5,656 bases of DNA from an uncultured Clostridia bacterium (GCA_947629845.1 CANRFD010000087.1:1-5656), one strand, 5' to 3'; counted from the stretch's first letter, positions 1-4,454 are shown. Notes: generated from the sequence alone by a model not told the origin. Translations and numbers: made by a program.

Positions 1-15
1 GGGGGGGGGGGGGGG
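1..15. repeat. G15 homopolymer at the window edge
   Basis: Fifteen consecutive G residues open the window and are followed by unremarkable sequence. No gene or hairpin uses them. Because the run sits exactly at the edge, it may be a contig end or a low-quality poly-G read tail rather than true chromosome; the sequence alone cannot decide. It could equally be the inner end of a longer true G tract cut by the window boundary. Confidence 0.6.
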
Positions 16-426
16 ATAAGGCGGGCGTGATTTTGTGACACCCCTTCAGTCTCGGCTAAGGCCTCGACAGCTCCCCCTCGAGGGGGAGCCAAGGGGATGC
101 GGGGGGCAAAGCGATGAGCGGAGCGGCACGCGGGGATTTCGACAAAGCGGCGGGGGGCGGAACGCGAGGGAGGGGGGACGGCATAGGATGAATTGACTGC
201 GTCGCTCTGCCGTGCCGCGTCGAACGGTCGCACAATATGCGTTTTCTCCGACACCGTGGCAAAGCTGCAATCGTCCGTTTTCTCCAAATCGGAACAACTT
301 ATTGCAAAAAGCAAGTTCCGGAGGGGAGGCCCGTGGCGGCGAAAGGCAAATCGCTGCGTGGGCGGCTTGAGCGCAAAAGGGGCGAGGGCAAAGCGGGCGG
401 GGCGGCGGGTCACGGGGGTCTTACAA
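16..426. other. Intergenic region without a convincing gene
   Basis: About 410 bases lie between the G-run and the ZIP transporter. The first part holds one copy of a hairpin repeat (35-97). Bases 100-180 are very G-rich, with runs at about 153-158 and 169-178. The remainder is open in several frames on both strands, but the predicted peptides are Arg/Pro/Ser-rich, as expected for high-G+C noncoding DNA, and show no recognisable family. No clear promoter with well-spaced -35 and -10 boxes was found for the downstream transporter. Confidence 0.6.
35..97 (+). repeat. Hairpin-rich intergenic repeat, family 1, copy 1
   Basis: This copy begins GTGACACCCCTTCAGTC and ends with CAAGGGGA. It matches the copy at 3130-3186 and, inverted, the one at about 5169-5222. 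Its core at 70-89 is a perfect 20-bp palindrome of the form GCTCCCCC...GGGGGAGC. The smaller upstream hairpin, which in copy 2 is GTCAC/GTGAC, is degenerate here (GTCTCGGC...GGCCTCGAC). It contains no coding sequence. Three copies in 5.7 kb suggest a dispersed genomic repeat, comparable to REP/BIME-like elements; the mechanism of spread is unknown. Confidence 0.85.
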
Positions 427-1200
427 ATGCTGTGGTTTACGTCTCTTGCCGCCTACGAACAGGCGCTGCTCGCTTCCGCGTTTATGTACACAATGACTGC
501 GCTCGGCGCGGCGTGCGTGTTTTTCTCCAAAAAACCCAACCCCGCCGTCATGACGGTGCTTGCCGGGCTCGCGGCGGGCATCATGATCGCCGCAAGTTTT
601 TTCTCCCTCCTCCTTCCCGCCCTCGAATACGACAGCGTTTTGCCGAATTTCGTCACCGTGACGTGCGGATTTTTGCTCGGCGGGGCGTTTATCATCGTCT
701 CCGATTTTGTTTTTACGCGGAAAAAAGCGCGCTTCGAGAGCCTCGGCGGGGGCAGGAACGCGCTGCTCTTTCTCGCCGTGACGTTGCACAATATTCCCGA
801 AGGCATGGCGGTGGGGGTGGCGTTCGCCGTGTCGTCCGTCGGGGAGGGGGCGGCGCTTTCCGCGCTGCTTTTGGCGGTGGGCATCGCCGTGCAGAACTTC
901 CCCGAGGGCATGTGCGTGGCCTTCCCGCTCCGCAAAGAGGGGCTCTCCCGCCTGAAAAGTTTTGCGTTTTCGCAGGGGTCGGGCGCGGTGGAGATCCCCG
1001 CCTGCGTGTTGGGGGCCGTCGCCGCGAGCTTTATCGCGGGGCTCCTGCCGTGGGCGCTCGCCTTTTCCGCGGGCGCGATGATCGCCGTCGTCTGCTCCGA
1101 ATTGGTGCCGGAGTGCTTTGCGGGCAACAAGACGCTCGCCTCCCTCGGCATCGTGGCGGGGTTCTGCTTTATGATGCTGCTCGACGTTGCGCTCGGGTAG
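427..1200 (+). CDS. ZIP family metal (zinc/divalent cation) transporter, GufA-like
   Basis: This is a 257-residue polytopic membrane protein predicted to import Zn2+ or related divalent metals across the cytoplasmic membrane. Hydrophobic segments fall at roughly residues 12-33, 40-64, 74-96, 112-134, 143-168, 187-207, 210-228 and 238-255, fitting the eight-helix ZIP fold. The signature metal-site motifs are HNIPEG (121-126) in helix 4 and QNFPEG (156-161) in helix 5. The Gln in place of His in the second motif is typical of the GufA branch as I recall it from the structurally studied bacterial ZIP. Further candidate metal ligands are E189 in the SGAVEIP motif and E225/E229 in SELVPE. The ATG at 427 was chosen because the protein then has the family's usual length. 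GGGGG at 414-418 gives a modest Shine-Dalgarno sequence 8 nt upstream. An in-frame extension to 193 adds only Arg/Lys/Ser-rich sequence with no membrane segment. A 36-bp gap to the reductase gene, with no terminator, allows co-transcription. The exact metal cannot be read from sequence. Confidence 0.9.
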   Translation: MLWFTSLAAYEQALLASAFMYTMTALGAACVFFSKKPNPAVMTVLAGLAAGIMIAASFFSLLLPALEYDSVLPNFVTVTCGFLLGGAFIIVSDFVFTRKKARFESLGGGRNALLFLAVTLHNIPEGMAVGVAFAVSSVGEGAALSALLLAVGIAVQNFPEGMCVAFPLRKEGLSRLKSFAFSQGSGAVEIPACVLGAVAASFIAGLLPWALAFSAGAMIAVVCSELVPECFAGNKTLASLGIVAGFCFMMLLDVALG

Positions 1201-1208
1201 GGTATAAT
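1181..1208 (+). promoter_or_regulatory. Possible promoter for the SDR gene, inside the end of the transporter gene
   Basis: A perfect TATAAT lies at 1203-1208, just after the transporter stop codon. TCGACG (1181-1186), matching four of six bases of TTGACA, stands 16 bp upstream. Transcription would start near 1215, leaving a leader of about 20 nt. There is no extended -10 TG, and the -35 overlaps coding sequence, so it may be fortuitous. Confidence 0.35.
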
Positions 1209-1236
1209 TTCCCCAAAAACGACCATAATTTGGGAT

Positions 1237-2067
1237 ATGGAAGAAGAAAAAAGGACGGAACGCCCCGCGCCGGTGAGAAAGACGGCGATCGTGGTGGGGG
1301 GCTCTTCGGGCATCGGCAGGGAGACCGCACTGAAACTTGTGGGGCGCGGATACAGGGTATTCAACATCTCGCGGACGCCCTTCAAGGGGGAACGGGTACG
1401 CACCGTGACCGCCGACGCCGCGCAGGAGGGCGAACTGAAGAAGGCCATCGAGACCATCGGCGAGGAGTGTGAAAGCATCGACCTCTTGGTGTACTCCGCG
1501 GGGTTCTCCATGGCCGCGCCGCTGGAACACGCCAAGAGCGGGGACTACCGGTATCTGTTCGAGGTGAACTACTTCGGCGCCATCGAGGCGCTGCGGGCAT
1601 GTGCGCCCTATCTCAAAAAAAGAGGGGGAAGGGCAGTGCTTATCGGCTCTTTGGGGGGCGATCTGCCCATTCCGTACGACGGGTTTTATTCCTCCTCCAA
1701 GGCGGCGCTTGCAATGCTCGCGCGGGAGACCGATTTGGAGCTGCGTTCGCACGGGGTGCGGGTGAGCGCGTTGCTCCCCGGCGGCACGGCGACCGATTTC
1801 ACCTACAGCAGAAGGGTGTACGGCGAGGACGAGAGCAAGGGGTATTCCGCCTCGGTGAAGAAGGCGAGCGCCGCCCTTGCAAATATGGAACAGGGGGGCA
1901 TGAACCCGTCGCTCGTCGCCGACGCCATTCTGAAACTTGCCGAAAAACGCAACCCGCCGACCGTCGCCACAGCGGGCGGAATGAACAGCGTTTTGCGATT
2001 TTTGTACAAAATGCTGCCCGAACGCGTGACCGATTGGGCCGTGAGAAGGAAGTTTAACCAGAGATAA
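1237..2067 (+). CDS. Short-chain dehydrogenase/reductase (SDR), classical type
   Basis: This 276-residue cytoplasmic NAD(P)-dependent oxidoreductase has a Rossmann fold. Visible SDR signatures, in order, are the cofactor glycine motif GGSSGIG (21-27), R46 after the second strand (SRTP, suggesting NADP(H) preference), an acidic D60, the YSAG motif (86-89, the NNAG equivalent), N111, catalytic S138, and the Y151-SSS-K155 catalytic pair. The PGG turn (181-183) followed by TATDF matches the usual cofactor-binding loop. The catalytic tetrad N111-S138-Y151-K155 is complete, so the enzyme should be active. The C-terminal 60 residues are more variable and probably form the substrate lid, so the substrate cannot be named. 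The ATG start has only a poor Shine-Dalgarno (GGGA two bases away). An in-frame GTG at 1273 would also leave the whole fold intact but has no better site. The gene follows the transporter by 36 bp and ends at a strong hairpin. Confidence 0.92.
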   Translation: MEEEKRTERPAPVRKTAIVVGGSSGIGRETALKLVGRGYRVFNISRTPFKGERVRTVTADAAQEGELKKAIETIGEECESIDLLVYSAGFSMAAPLEHAKSGDYRYLFEVNYFGAIEALRACAPYLKKRGGRAVLIGSLGGDLPIPYDGFYSSSKAALAMLARETDLELRSHGVRVSALLPGGTATDFTYSRRVYGEDESKGYSASVKKASAALANMEQGGMNPSLVADAILKLAEKRNPPTVATAGGMNSVLRFLYKMLPERVTDWAVRRKFNQR

Positions 2068-2075
2068 AGTTCACG

Positions 2076-2137
2076 AAAAATCTTTTTCCCGTGCGCCTGT
2101 CGCCTTGGGGCGGCGGCGCGTGTGAAAAATATTTTTT
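2076..2137. terminator. Long symmetrical (possibly bidirectional) terminator-like hairpin after the SDR gene
   Basis: The stem starts 9 bases after the SDR stop codon. The outer arms are A5-T-C-T5-C (2076-2088) and G-A5-T-A-T5 (2124-2136), complementary except for one position. The inner G+C stem pairs 2097-2104 with 2109-2116 around a TTGG loop, including two G-U pairs. A few more pairs (GCGC with GCGC) lie outside a bulge. A- and T-tracts on both sides make it look functional in either direction. The function is inferred from shape and position. Confidence 0.65.
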
Positions 2138-2198
2138 GCGAGGAATGTAACGCGTTTGGGATATCAACCCTATCTCAATTTACGCTTATCTCAACAGT

Positions 2199-2243
2199 AA
2201 GCGCGAAGCGCCGCAGTGCGGTAGCTCTGCGGCGCATAGCGCC
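2199..2243. repeat. Inverted repeat / stem-loop in the A+T-rich spacer
   Basis: GCGCCGCAG (2208-2216) and CTGCGGCGC (2227-2235) form a perfect 9-bp stem with a 10-nt loop. After a small internal loop, GCGC (2201-2204) pairs with GCGC (2239-2242). No T-tract follows, so it is not a typical terminator. It looks like part of another intergenic repeat, continuous with the hairpin at 2256-2276. Confidence 0.6.
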
Positions 2244-2255
2244 TTCCCGCAATTC

Positions 2256-2282
2256 GCTCCTCTTGGAAAGGGGAGCATTTTT
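2256..2282 (+). terminator. Terminator-like hairpin upstream of the unknown gene
   Basis: GCTCCTCTT (2256-2264) pairs with AAGGGGAGC (2268-2276), giving nine pairs with one G-U and a GGA loop. It is followed at once by ATTTTT, the form of an intrinsic terminator. It resembles the G+C core of the family 1 repeats (GCTCCCC...GGGGAGC), so it may be a degenerate repeat. It lies about 95 bp upstream of the start of the next gene and could insulate it from the SDR transcript. Confidence 0.5.
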
Positions 2283-2377
2283 CATGTTCGAACGCAAAAA
2301 ATTTTTGCGGATTTTGGAGGGGAAGCGGCAATTTTCAACGAATATAACAATGAAATATCTACAAAAGGAGAAAAACG

Positions 2378-2872
2378 GTGGAAAACAACGGTAAGCCCGA
2401 TCTTGTGTGGGGAAGATATTGCGGCACGAAATCGAGGAGGGCGTATGAGACATGGGCTGAAATATTCGGGTGGAATCAATCGCATGCGGGTCAATTCGAA
2501 TGGGGAGGATCCCTCTATGCGCCGCGCGCCACCCCCGAAAGATACAGCGTTTGGTTCGTTGCGCGCAGCAATTTTGTGGGTGACAGAGTAGAGATGTGGG
2601 AGAACGAGATCTCCGACGACGAAGAAGTGATCAGGGAATATTGGAAAGATCATCTTTCCCTCCGCGGATCGGACAATGCGATACGCGTTGTTTTTGCAAG
2701 ACGGTTGGCGGGTCAGGACTATGCGACGGGCATCGAATATATGGCGGGTTACTATTTTCTCGGTATCTATAAGCCCGACGCCGAGGCTCCCAAAATAACG
2801 CGGAAAGGCGAAACCGCATGGGTCAAAACCTACCGCCGCATTTCCTGCTGTTACCCGCCCGTAAAGAAGTAA
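2378..2872 (+). CDS. Hypothetical protein, Trp-rich, unrecognised family
   Basis: This 164-residue soluble protein shows no signal peptide or membrane segment. I do not recognise the family with confidence. It starts at GTG, supported by an excellent AAAAGGAG (2363-2370) 7 nt upstream, better than the site of either upstream gene, which argues for a real translated gene. Eight Trp residues (W11, 26, 32, 42, 59, 74, 89, 148) are spread over the sequence. There is an acidic stretch at 76-83 (ENEISDDE). The C-terminal part, with IRVVFARRLAG (102-112), YYFLGIYKP (125-133) and VKTYRRIS (149-156), has strand-turn-strand character. It faintly recalls small beta-rich modules at the C-terminus of some nuclease-related proteins; that is memory, not evidence. 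G+C is about 53% by my count (261 of 495) against about 65% for purE, so acquisition by transfer is possible. It stands alone, with repeats on both sides and no evident promoter. Confidence 0.75.
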   Translation: MENNGKPDLVWGRYCGTKSRRAYETWAEIFGWNQSHAGQFEWGGSLYAPRATPERYSVWFVARSNFVGDRVEMWENEISDDEEVIREYWKDHLSLRGSDNAIRVVFARRLAGQDYATGIEYMAGYYFLGIYKPDAEAPKITRKGETAWVKTYRRISCCYPPVKK

Positions 2873-3013
2873 AATGGGGAGATGGGGGCGTTTTTCGCGC
2901 CTATATTATTGGGAAATCGGCAAGGCGCAGGACGTTCCTTTTGTGTGTTGTATGGGGGAATCGGGTGGCATTTGGGTGCGCAGTATGATTATGTTGCCGC
3001 AGTATAATAAGGA

Positions 3014-3047
3014 CATGTTTCGACTGCGCTGCGCTCCGCTCAACATG
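3014..3047. repeat. Short inverted repeat element
   Basis: CATGTT (3014-3019) and AACATG (3042-3047) bound a GC-rich core containing CGACTGCGCTGCGCTCCGC. Its layout resembles the longer TGTCAT...ATGACA elements at 4062, 4245 and 5274: a CAT-type inverted end, a TTTCGAC motif, and an opposite end reading ...CATGAC. It is probably a shorter relative of that repeat type. Confidence 0.55.
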
Positions 3048-3061
3048 ACGTGATTATGTAG

Positions 3062-3109
3062 CCCCATCTCCGTCCCTACGGGACACACCCTCCCGAGGAG
3101 GGGGGCAAG
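3062..3109 (+). repeat. Double-hairpin repeat, family 2, copy 1
   Basis: GTCCC (3072-3076) pairs with GGGAC (3080-3084) around TAC. CCCTCC (3088-3093) then pairs with GGAGGG (3097-3102), and CAAG follows. The same two-hairpin layout recurs at 4194-4231 and 4377-4413. The final hairpin and CAAG also occur at 5413-5431. Confidence 0.8.
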
Positions 3110-3129
3110 TAGGAGCCTTTCCATGACGA

Positions 3130-3186
3130 GTGACACCCCTTCAGTCACTGCGTGACAGCTCCCCCTCGAAGGGGGAGCCAAGGGGA
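3130..3186 (+). repeat. Hairpin-rich intergenic repeat, family 1, copy 2
   Basis: This copy reads GTGACACCCCTTCAGTCAC... and contains two hairpins: GTCAC/GTGAC around TGC, then GCTCCCCC (3158-3165) with GGGGGAGC (3171-3178). It ends CAAGGGGA. Outside the first hairpin it closely matches bases 35-97. It is the best preserved of the three copies in the window. Confidence 0.85.
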
Positions 3187-3201
3187 GGATGGGGAGGATA
3201 A

Positions 3202-3225
3202 ATTTTATCATTTCCGTGATAAAAT
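3202..3225. repeat. A+T-rich perfect inverted repeat upstream of the purE promoter
   Basis: ATTTTATCA (3202-3210) and TGATAAAAT (3217-3225) are perfectly complementary around the 6-nt spacer TTTCCG. The arms are A+T-rich and there is no T-tract, so an operator-like dyad is as plausible as an RNA hairpin. It lies about 58 bp upstream of the purE -35. A link to purE regulation is only positional. Confidence 0.5.
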
Positions 3226-3283
3226 GGGGAATGGTGTGTCTTTCCCGCACAAAAAACGAAAAAACATTTCCCCCTCCATTCGC

Positions 3284-3313
3284 TTGACGAATATGGGGGC
3301 TTTTTGTTATAAT
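3284..3313 (+). promoter_or_regulatory. Sigma-A type promoter of purE, with extended -10
   Basis: TTGACG (3284-3289) and a perfect TATAAT (3308-3313) are separated by 18 bp. TG at 3305-3306 one base before the -10 makes an extended -10 element. An A-rich tract (3251-3267) lies upstream. Transcription should begin near 3320, giving a purE leader of about 124 nt. This is the strongest promoter in the window. Confidence 0.85.
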
Positions 3314-3319
3314 ATTGTC

Positions 3320-3385
3320 ATGAAAAGGGCAAGCGGTTTTTCCCGCGATGCGCGGGACAAAATCTCAATCGTTCATTCGCTATAA
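3320..3385 (+). CDS. Possible leader peptide in the purE leader
   Basis: A 21-codon ORF starts MKRASGFSRDARDK and ends in TAA at 3383-3385, one base before the left arm of the terminator-like stem at 3387. Its ATG coincides with the predicted transcription start, so it would be leaderless, and there is no Shine-Dalgarno. A ribosome at its stop codon would cover the 5' arm of the terminator, as in nucleotide-sensing attenuators such as enterobacterial pyrBI. Translation is unproven and the ORF may be chance. Confidence 0.2.
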   Translation: MKRASGFSRDARDKISIVHSL

Positions 3386-3386
3386 A

Positions 3387-3430
3387 GGCAGTTTTTTCGG
3401 CGCAGAAAAAACCGCCTCCTTTTATTTTTC
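3387..3430 (+). terminator. Terminator-like hairpin (attenuator) before purE
   Basis: GGCAGTTTTTTC (3387-3398) pairs with GAAAAAACCGCC (3405-3416) with a single A/C mismatch and the loop GGCGCA. It is followed by TCCTTTTATTTTTC. It sits between a strong promoter and the purE ribosome binding site, so it would act on purE itself. The T-rich tail begins with TCC, which slightly weakens it as an intrinsic terminator. Confidence 0.6.
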
Positions 3431-3443
3431 AGGAGGTTATGTC

Positions 3444-3938
3444 ATGAAAAAGGTGGCCGTCATCATGGGTTCGGATTCCGATCTGCCCGTCGTCGAAAAG
3501 GCGTTTTCCGTGCTCGAAGAGCTGGAAATTCCCTACGAGGCGCATGTCTTTTCCGCCCACCGCACCCCTGTGGAAGTGCGGGATTTCACGCTGAATGCGA
3601 GGAAGAACGGGTTCGGCGCGATCATCGCCGCGGCGGGCATGGCGGCGCATCTTGCGGGGGCGATCGCCGCAAACACCGCGCTGCCCGTGATCGGCATTCC
3701 CGTGGCGAGCGGGGGGCTGGGCGGGCTGGACGCGCTGCTCTCCACCGTGCAGATGCCGTCGGGCATTCCCGTGGCGACCGTCGCCGTAGACGGGGCGAAG
3801 AACGCGGCCTATTTGGCGGCGGAGATCGTTGCCGTGGGCGACGAGGCCCTGTACGAAAGGCTGCTTGCGGTGCGCGAAAAGGCGGCGCAGGGCGTGCTGG
3901 AAAAGGACAGGAAGATCGGCGCGAAGTATAGGGGGTAG
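3444..3938 (+). CDS. purE: N5-carboxyaminoimidazole ribonucleotide mutase (PurE, class I type)
   Basis: This cytoplasmic enzyme of de novo purine synthesis moves the carboxylate of N5-CAIR to give CAIR. Its 164 residues match the usual length of about 160. Visible motifs are VIMGSDSD (6-13, phosphate/nucleotide binding), SAHRTP (37-42, with the conserved catalytic His at 39), AAAGMAAHLAG (62-72) and LLSTVQMPSGIPVATVAV (98-115). The last motif is typical of class I enzymes, which need a separate PurK to make N5-CAIR; purK is not in this window, so the class is an inference from motif. The ATG at 3444 has an ideal AGGAGG (3431-3436), 7 nt away. G+C is about 65% by my count. The gene has its own strong promoter and a structured leader, and it is followed by a compact hairpin and then a 516-bp repeat-rich gap before purC. 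Confidence 0.97.
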   Translation: MKKVAVIMGSDSDLPVVEKAFSVLEELEIPYEAHVFSAHRTPVEVRDFTLNARKNGFGAIIAAAGMAAHLAGAIAANTALPVIGIPVASGGLGGLDALLSTVQMPSGIPVATVAVDGAKNAAYLAAEIVAVGDEALYERLLAVREKAAQGVLEKDRKIGAKYRG

Positions 3939-3950
3939 GCCGCCCCTTTT

Positions 3951-3970
3951 GCCCCCATGGGGGCGCTTTT
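3951..3970 (+). terminator. Terminator-like GC palindrome after purE
   Basis: GCCCCC (3951-3956) and GGGGGC (3959-3964) form a perfect palindrome around AT, followed by GC and TTTT (3967-3970). It starts 12 bases after the purE stop. The loop must open by two to four bases and the T-tract is short, so termination may be partial. If it is efficient, purC would need its own promoter. Confidence 0.5.
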
Positions 3971-4061
3971 CACTTGAAGGGGAGAGGCAATTCGATTGAC
4001 GGGGGAAGATTCACTCGGGCTGCGCCCTCGGAATGAGGAGAACGGGCGTGCCTTGGGAGTG

Positions 4062-4206
4062 TGTCATTTCGACCAAGCCGCGTAAGCGGCGCGTGGAGAA
4101 ATCTCAAAATAAGGTAGAGATCCCTCGACTACGCTCGGGATGACAATTTGTGCGCGCGGGGCGACATGACAAAATTAGCATGACCCCACCCCCGTCCCTA
4201 CGGGAC
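4062..4206 (+). repeat. Long intergenic repeat, copy A (145 bp)
   Basis: By eye, copy A is identical to copy B (4245-4389) except for one base (A4109 versus G4292). The first 84 bp (4062-4145) are bounded by the inverted ends TGTCAT and ATGACA. They contain the hairpin GCCGC/GCGGC around GTAA, and a segment whose reverse-strand translation gives the CHPERSRGI-like peptide often seen as a spurious product of such repeats. The rest runs through TGTGCGCGCGGGGC to a GTCCC/GGGAC hairpin at 4194-4206. Confidence 0.9.
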
Positions 4207-4230
4207 GCTTCCCCCAAAAGGGGGAAGCAA
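4207..4230 (+). repeat. Perfect 9-bp hairpin following repeat copy A (family 2 variant)
   Basis: GCTTCCCCC (4207-4215) pairs with GGGGGAAGC (4220-4228) around AAAA, then CAA. It takes the place of the CCCCCTCC/GGAGGGGG hairpin that follows copy B. The two copies are thus identical up to the GTCCC/GGGAC hairpin and then carry different but structurally equivalent stems. Confidence 0.75.
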
Positions 4231-4244
4231 GGATTCGGTTGGGC

Positions 4245-4389
4245 TGTCATTTCGACCAAGCCGCGTAAGCGGCGCGTGGAGAAATCTCAAAGTAAGGTAG
4301 AGATCCCTCGACTACGCTCGGGATGACAATTTGTGCGCGCGGGGCGACATGACAAAATTAGCATGACCCCACCCCCGTCCCTACGGGAC
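4245..4389 (+). repeat. Long intergenic repeat, copy B (145 bp)
   Basis: This is a direct repeat of copy A, displaced by 183 bp, with 144 of 145 bases the same by eye. The identity begins at TGTCATTTCGACC and ends at the GTCCC/GGGAC hairpin. The flanks differ on both sides. Such identity implies either recent duplication or gene-conversion-like homogenisation. Confidence 0.9.
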
Positions 4390-4390
4390 A

Positions 4391-4413
4391 CCCCCTCCCG
4401 AGGAGGGGGCAAG
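4391..4413 (+). repeat. Family 2 hairpin before purC
   Basis: CCCCCTCC (4391-4398) pairs with GGAGGGGG (4402-4409) around CGA, followed by CAAG. It matches the hairpin at 3088-3109 and, in shorter form, 5413-5431. It ends about 30 bases before the purC ribosome binding site. No T-tract follows, so it is unlikely to terminate transcription. Confidence 0.75.
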
Positions 4414-4454
4414 AATATCAAAAAATCGGAAAAAATCTGAAAGGAGATATCACA

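Larger units (their letters stand above)
2873..3283. other. Intergenic region made largely of repeats
   Basis: About 410 bases separate the unknown gene from the purE promoter. Bases 2873-3010 show no recognised element; a small GGCG/CGCC hairpin near 2887-2900 lacks a convincing T-tract. The rest holds a short inverted element (3014-3047), a double-hairpin repeat (3062-3109), a family 1 repeat (3130-3186) and an A+T-rich inverted repeat (3202-3225). An A-rich stretch at 3251-3267 lies 17 bp upstream of the -35 and could act as an UP-like element. No gene is supported. Confidence 0.65.
3320..3443 (+). promoter_or_regulatory. purE 5' leader with mutually exclusive RNA structures (candidate attenuator)
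   Basis: Four pairings can be read from the sequence. (1) CCCGCG (3342-3347) with CGCGGG (3351-3356). (2) A possible antiterminator, GCGGTTTTT (3333-3341) with AAAAACCGC (3407-3415), nine perfect pairs stacking directly on hairpin 1. (3) A terminator-like stem, 3387-3398 with 3405-3416. (4) CCTCCT (3415-3420) with the purE Shine-Dalgarno AGGAGG (3431-3436). Pairings 2 and 3 exclude each other because they share the 3' arm. Pairing 4 shares bases 3415-3416 with 3 and base 3415 with 2. This is the arrangement expected of a leader controlling transcription, and perhaps translation, of purE. I found none of the conserved cores I know for purine, PRPP or ZTP riboswitches. The signal is unknown. 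Confidence 0.55.
3971..4454. other. purE-purC intergenic region, mostly repeats
   Basis: Nearly 500 bases contain no gene. Bases 3971-4061 include a small inverted element, ATTC/GAAT ends around CGGGCTGCGCCC (about 4010-4034), of the same general style as other short elements here. Bases 4062-4413 are two tandem copies of a long repeat with their hairpins. Bases 4414-4440 are A-rich and lead to the purC ribosome binding site. I see no well-formed promoter for purC; TTGACG near 3996-4001 has no -10 at suitable spacing. Confidence 0.65.

Noticed and set aside
193..426. N-terminal extension of the ZIP transporter to an upstream start at 193
   Set aside because: The extra 78 residues are basic and low-complexity without a signal or membrane segment, and the protein from 427 already has full family length.
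237..1472. Long plus-strand frame overlapping the transporter in another phase
   Set aside because: Its extremely Arg-rich translation shares the DNA of the ZIP gene, which has clear HNxPEG motifs in its own frame.
421..1752. Long antisense open frame across the transporter and SDR genes
   Set aside because: It is a high-G+C shadow of two genes with complete family motifs on the plus strand. Its translation is Arg/His/Gly-rich and has no recognisable domain.
2122..2394. 90-codon plus-strand ORF before the unknown gene
   Set aside because: It starts inside the terminator-like hairpin, runs through two further hairpins, lacks a ribosome binding site and overlaps the better supported start at 2378.
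2880..2905. Terminator after the unknown gene
   Set aside because: The GGCG/CGCC stem is only four pairs, and the following TATATTATT is not a proper T-tract.
2998..3010. TATAAT at 3003-3008 as a promoter
   Set aside because: No acceptable -35 lies 16-18 bp upstream, and no gene starts within a sensible distance downstream.
2906..3250. Minus-strand ORF of 114 codons
   Set aside because: It is a translation of intergenic repeats; peptides such as HVMLSGAQRSRNM are a common spurious product of these elements.
3251..3282. PurR-type operator (paired PurBoxes) upstream of purE
   Set aside because: CGAA (3257-3260) and TTCG (3279-3282) are inverted, but the second half matches the consensus I recall at only about half its positions, so chance in an A-rich tract is likely.
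3320..3443. Purine, PRPP or ZTP riboswitch in the purE leader
   Set aside because: I searched by eye for their conserved core sequences and found none. A covariance-model scan would be needed to exclude a divergent member.
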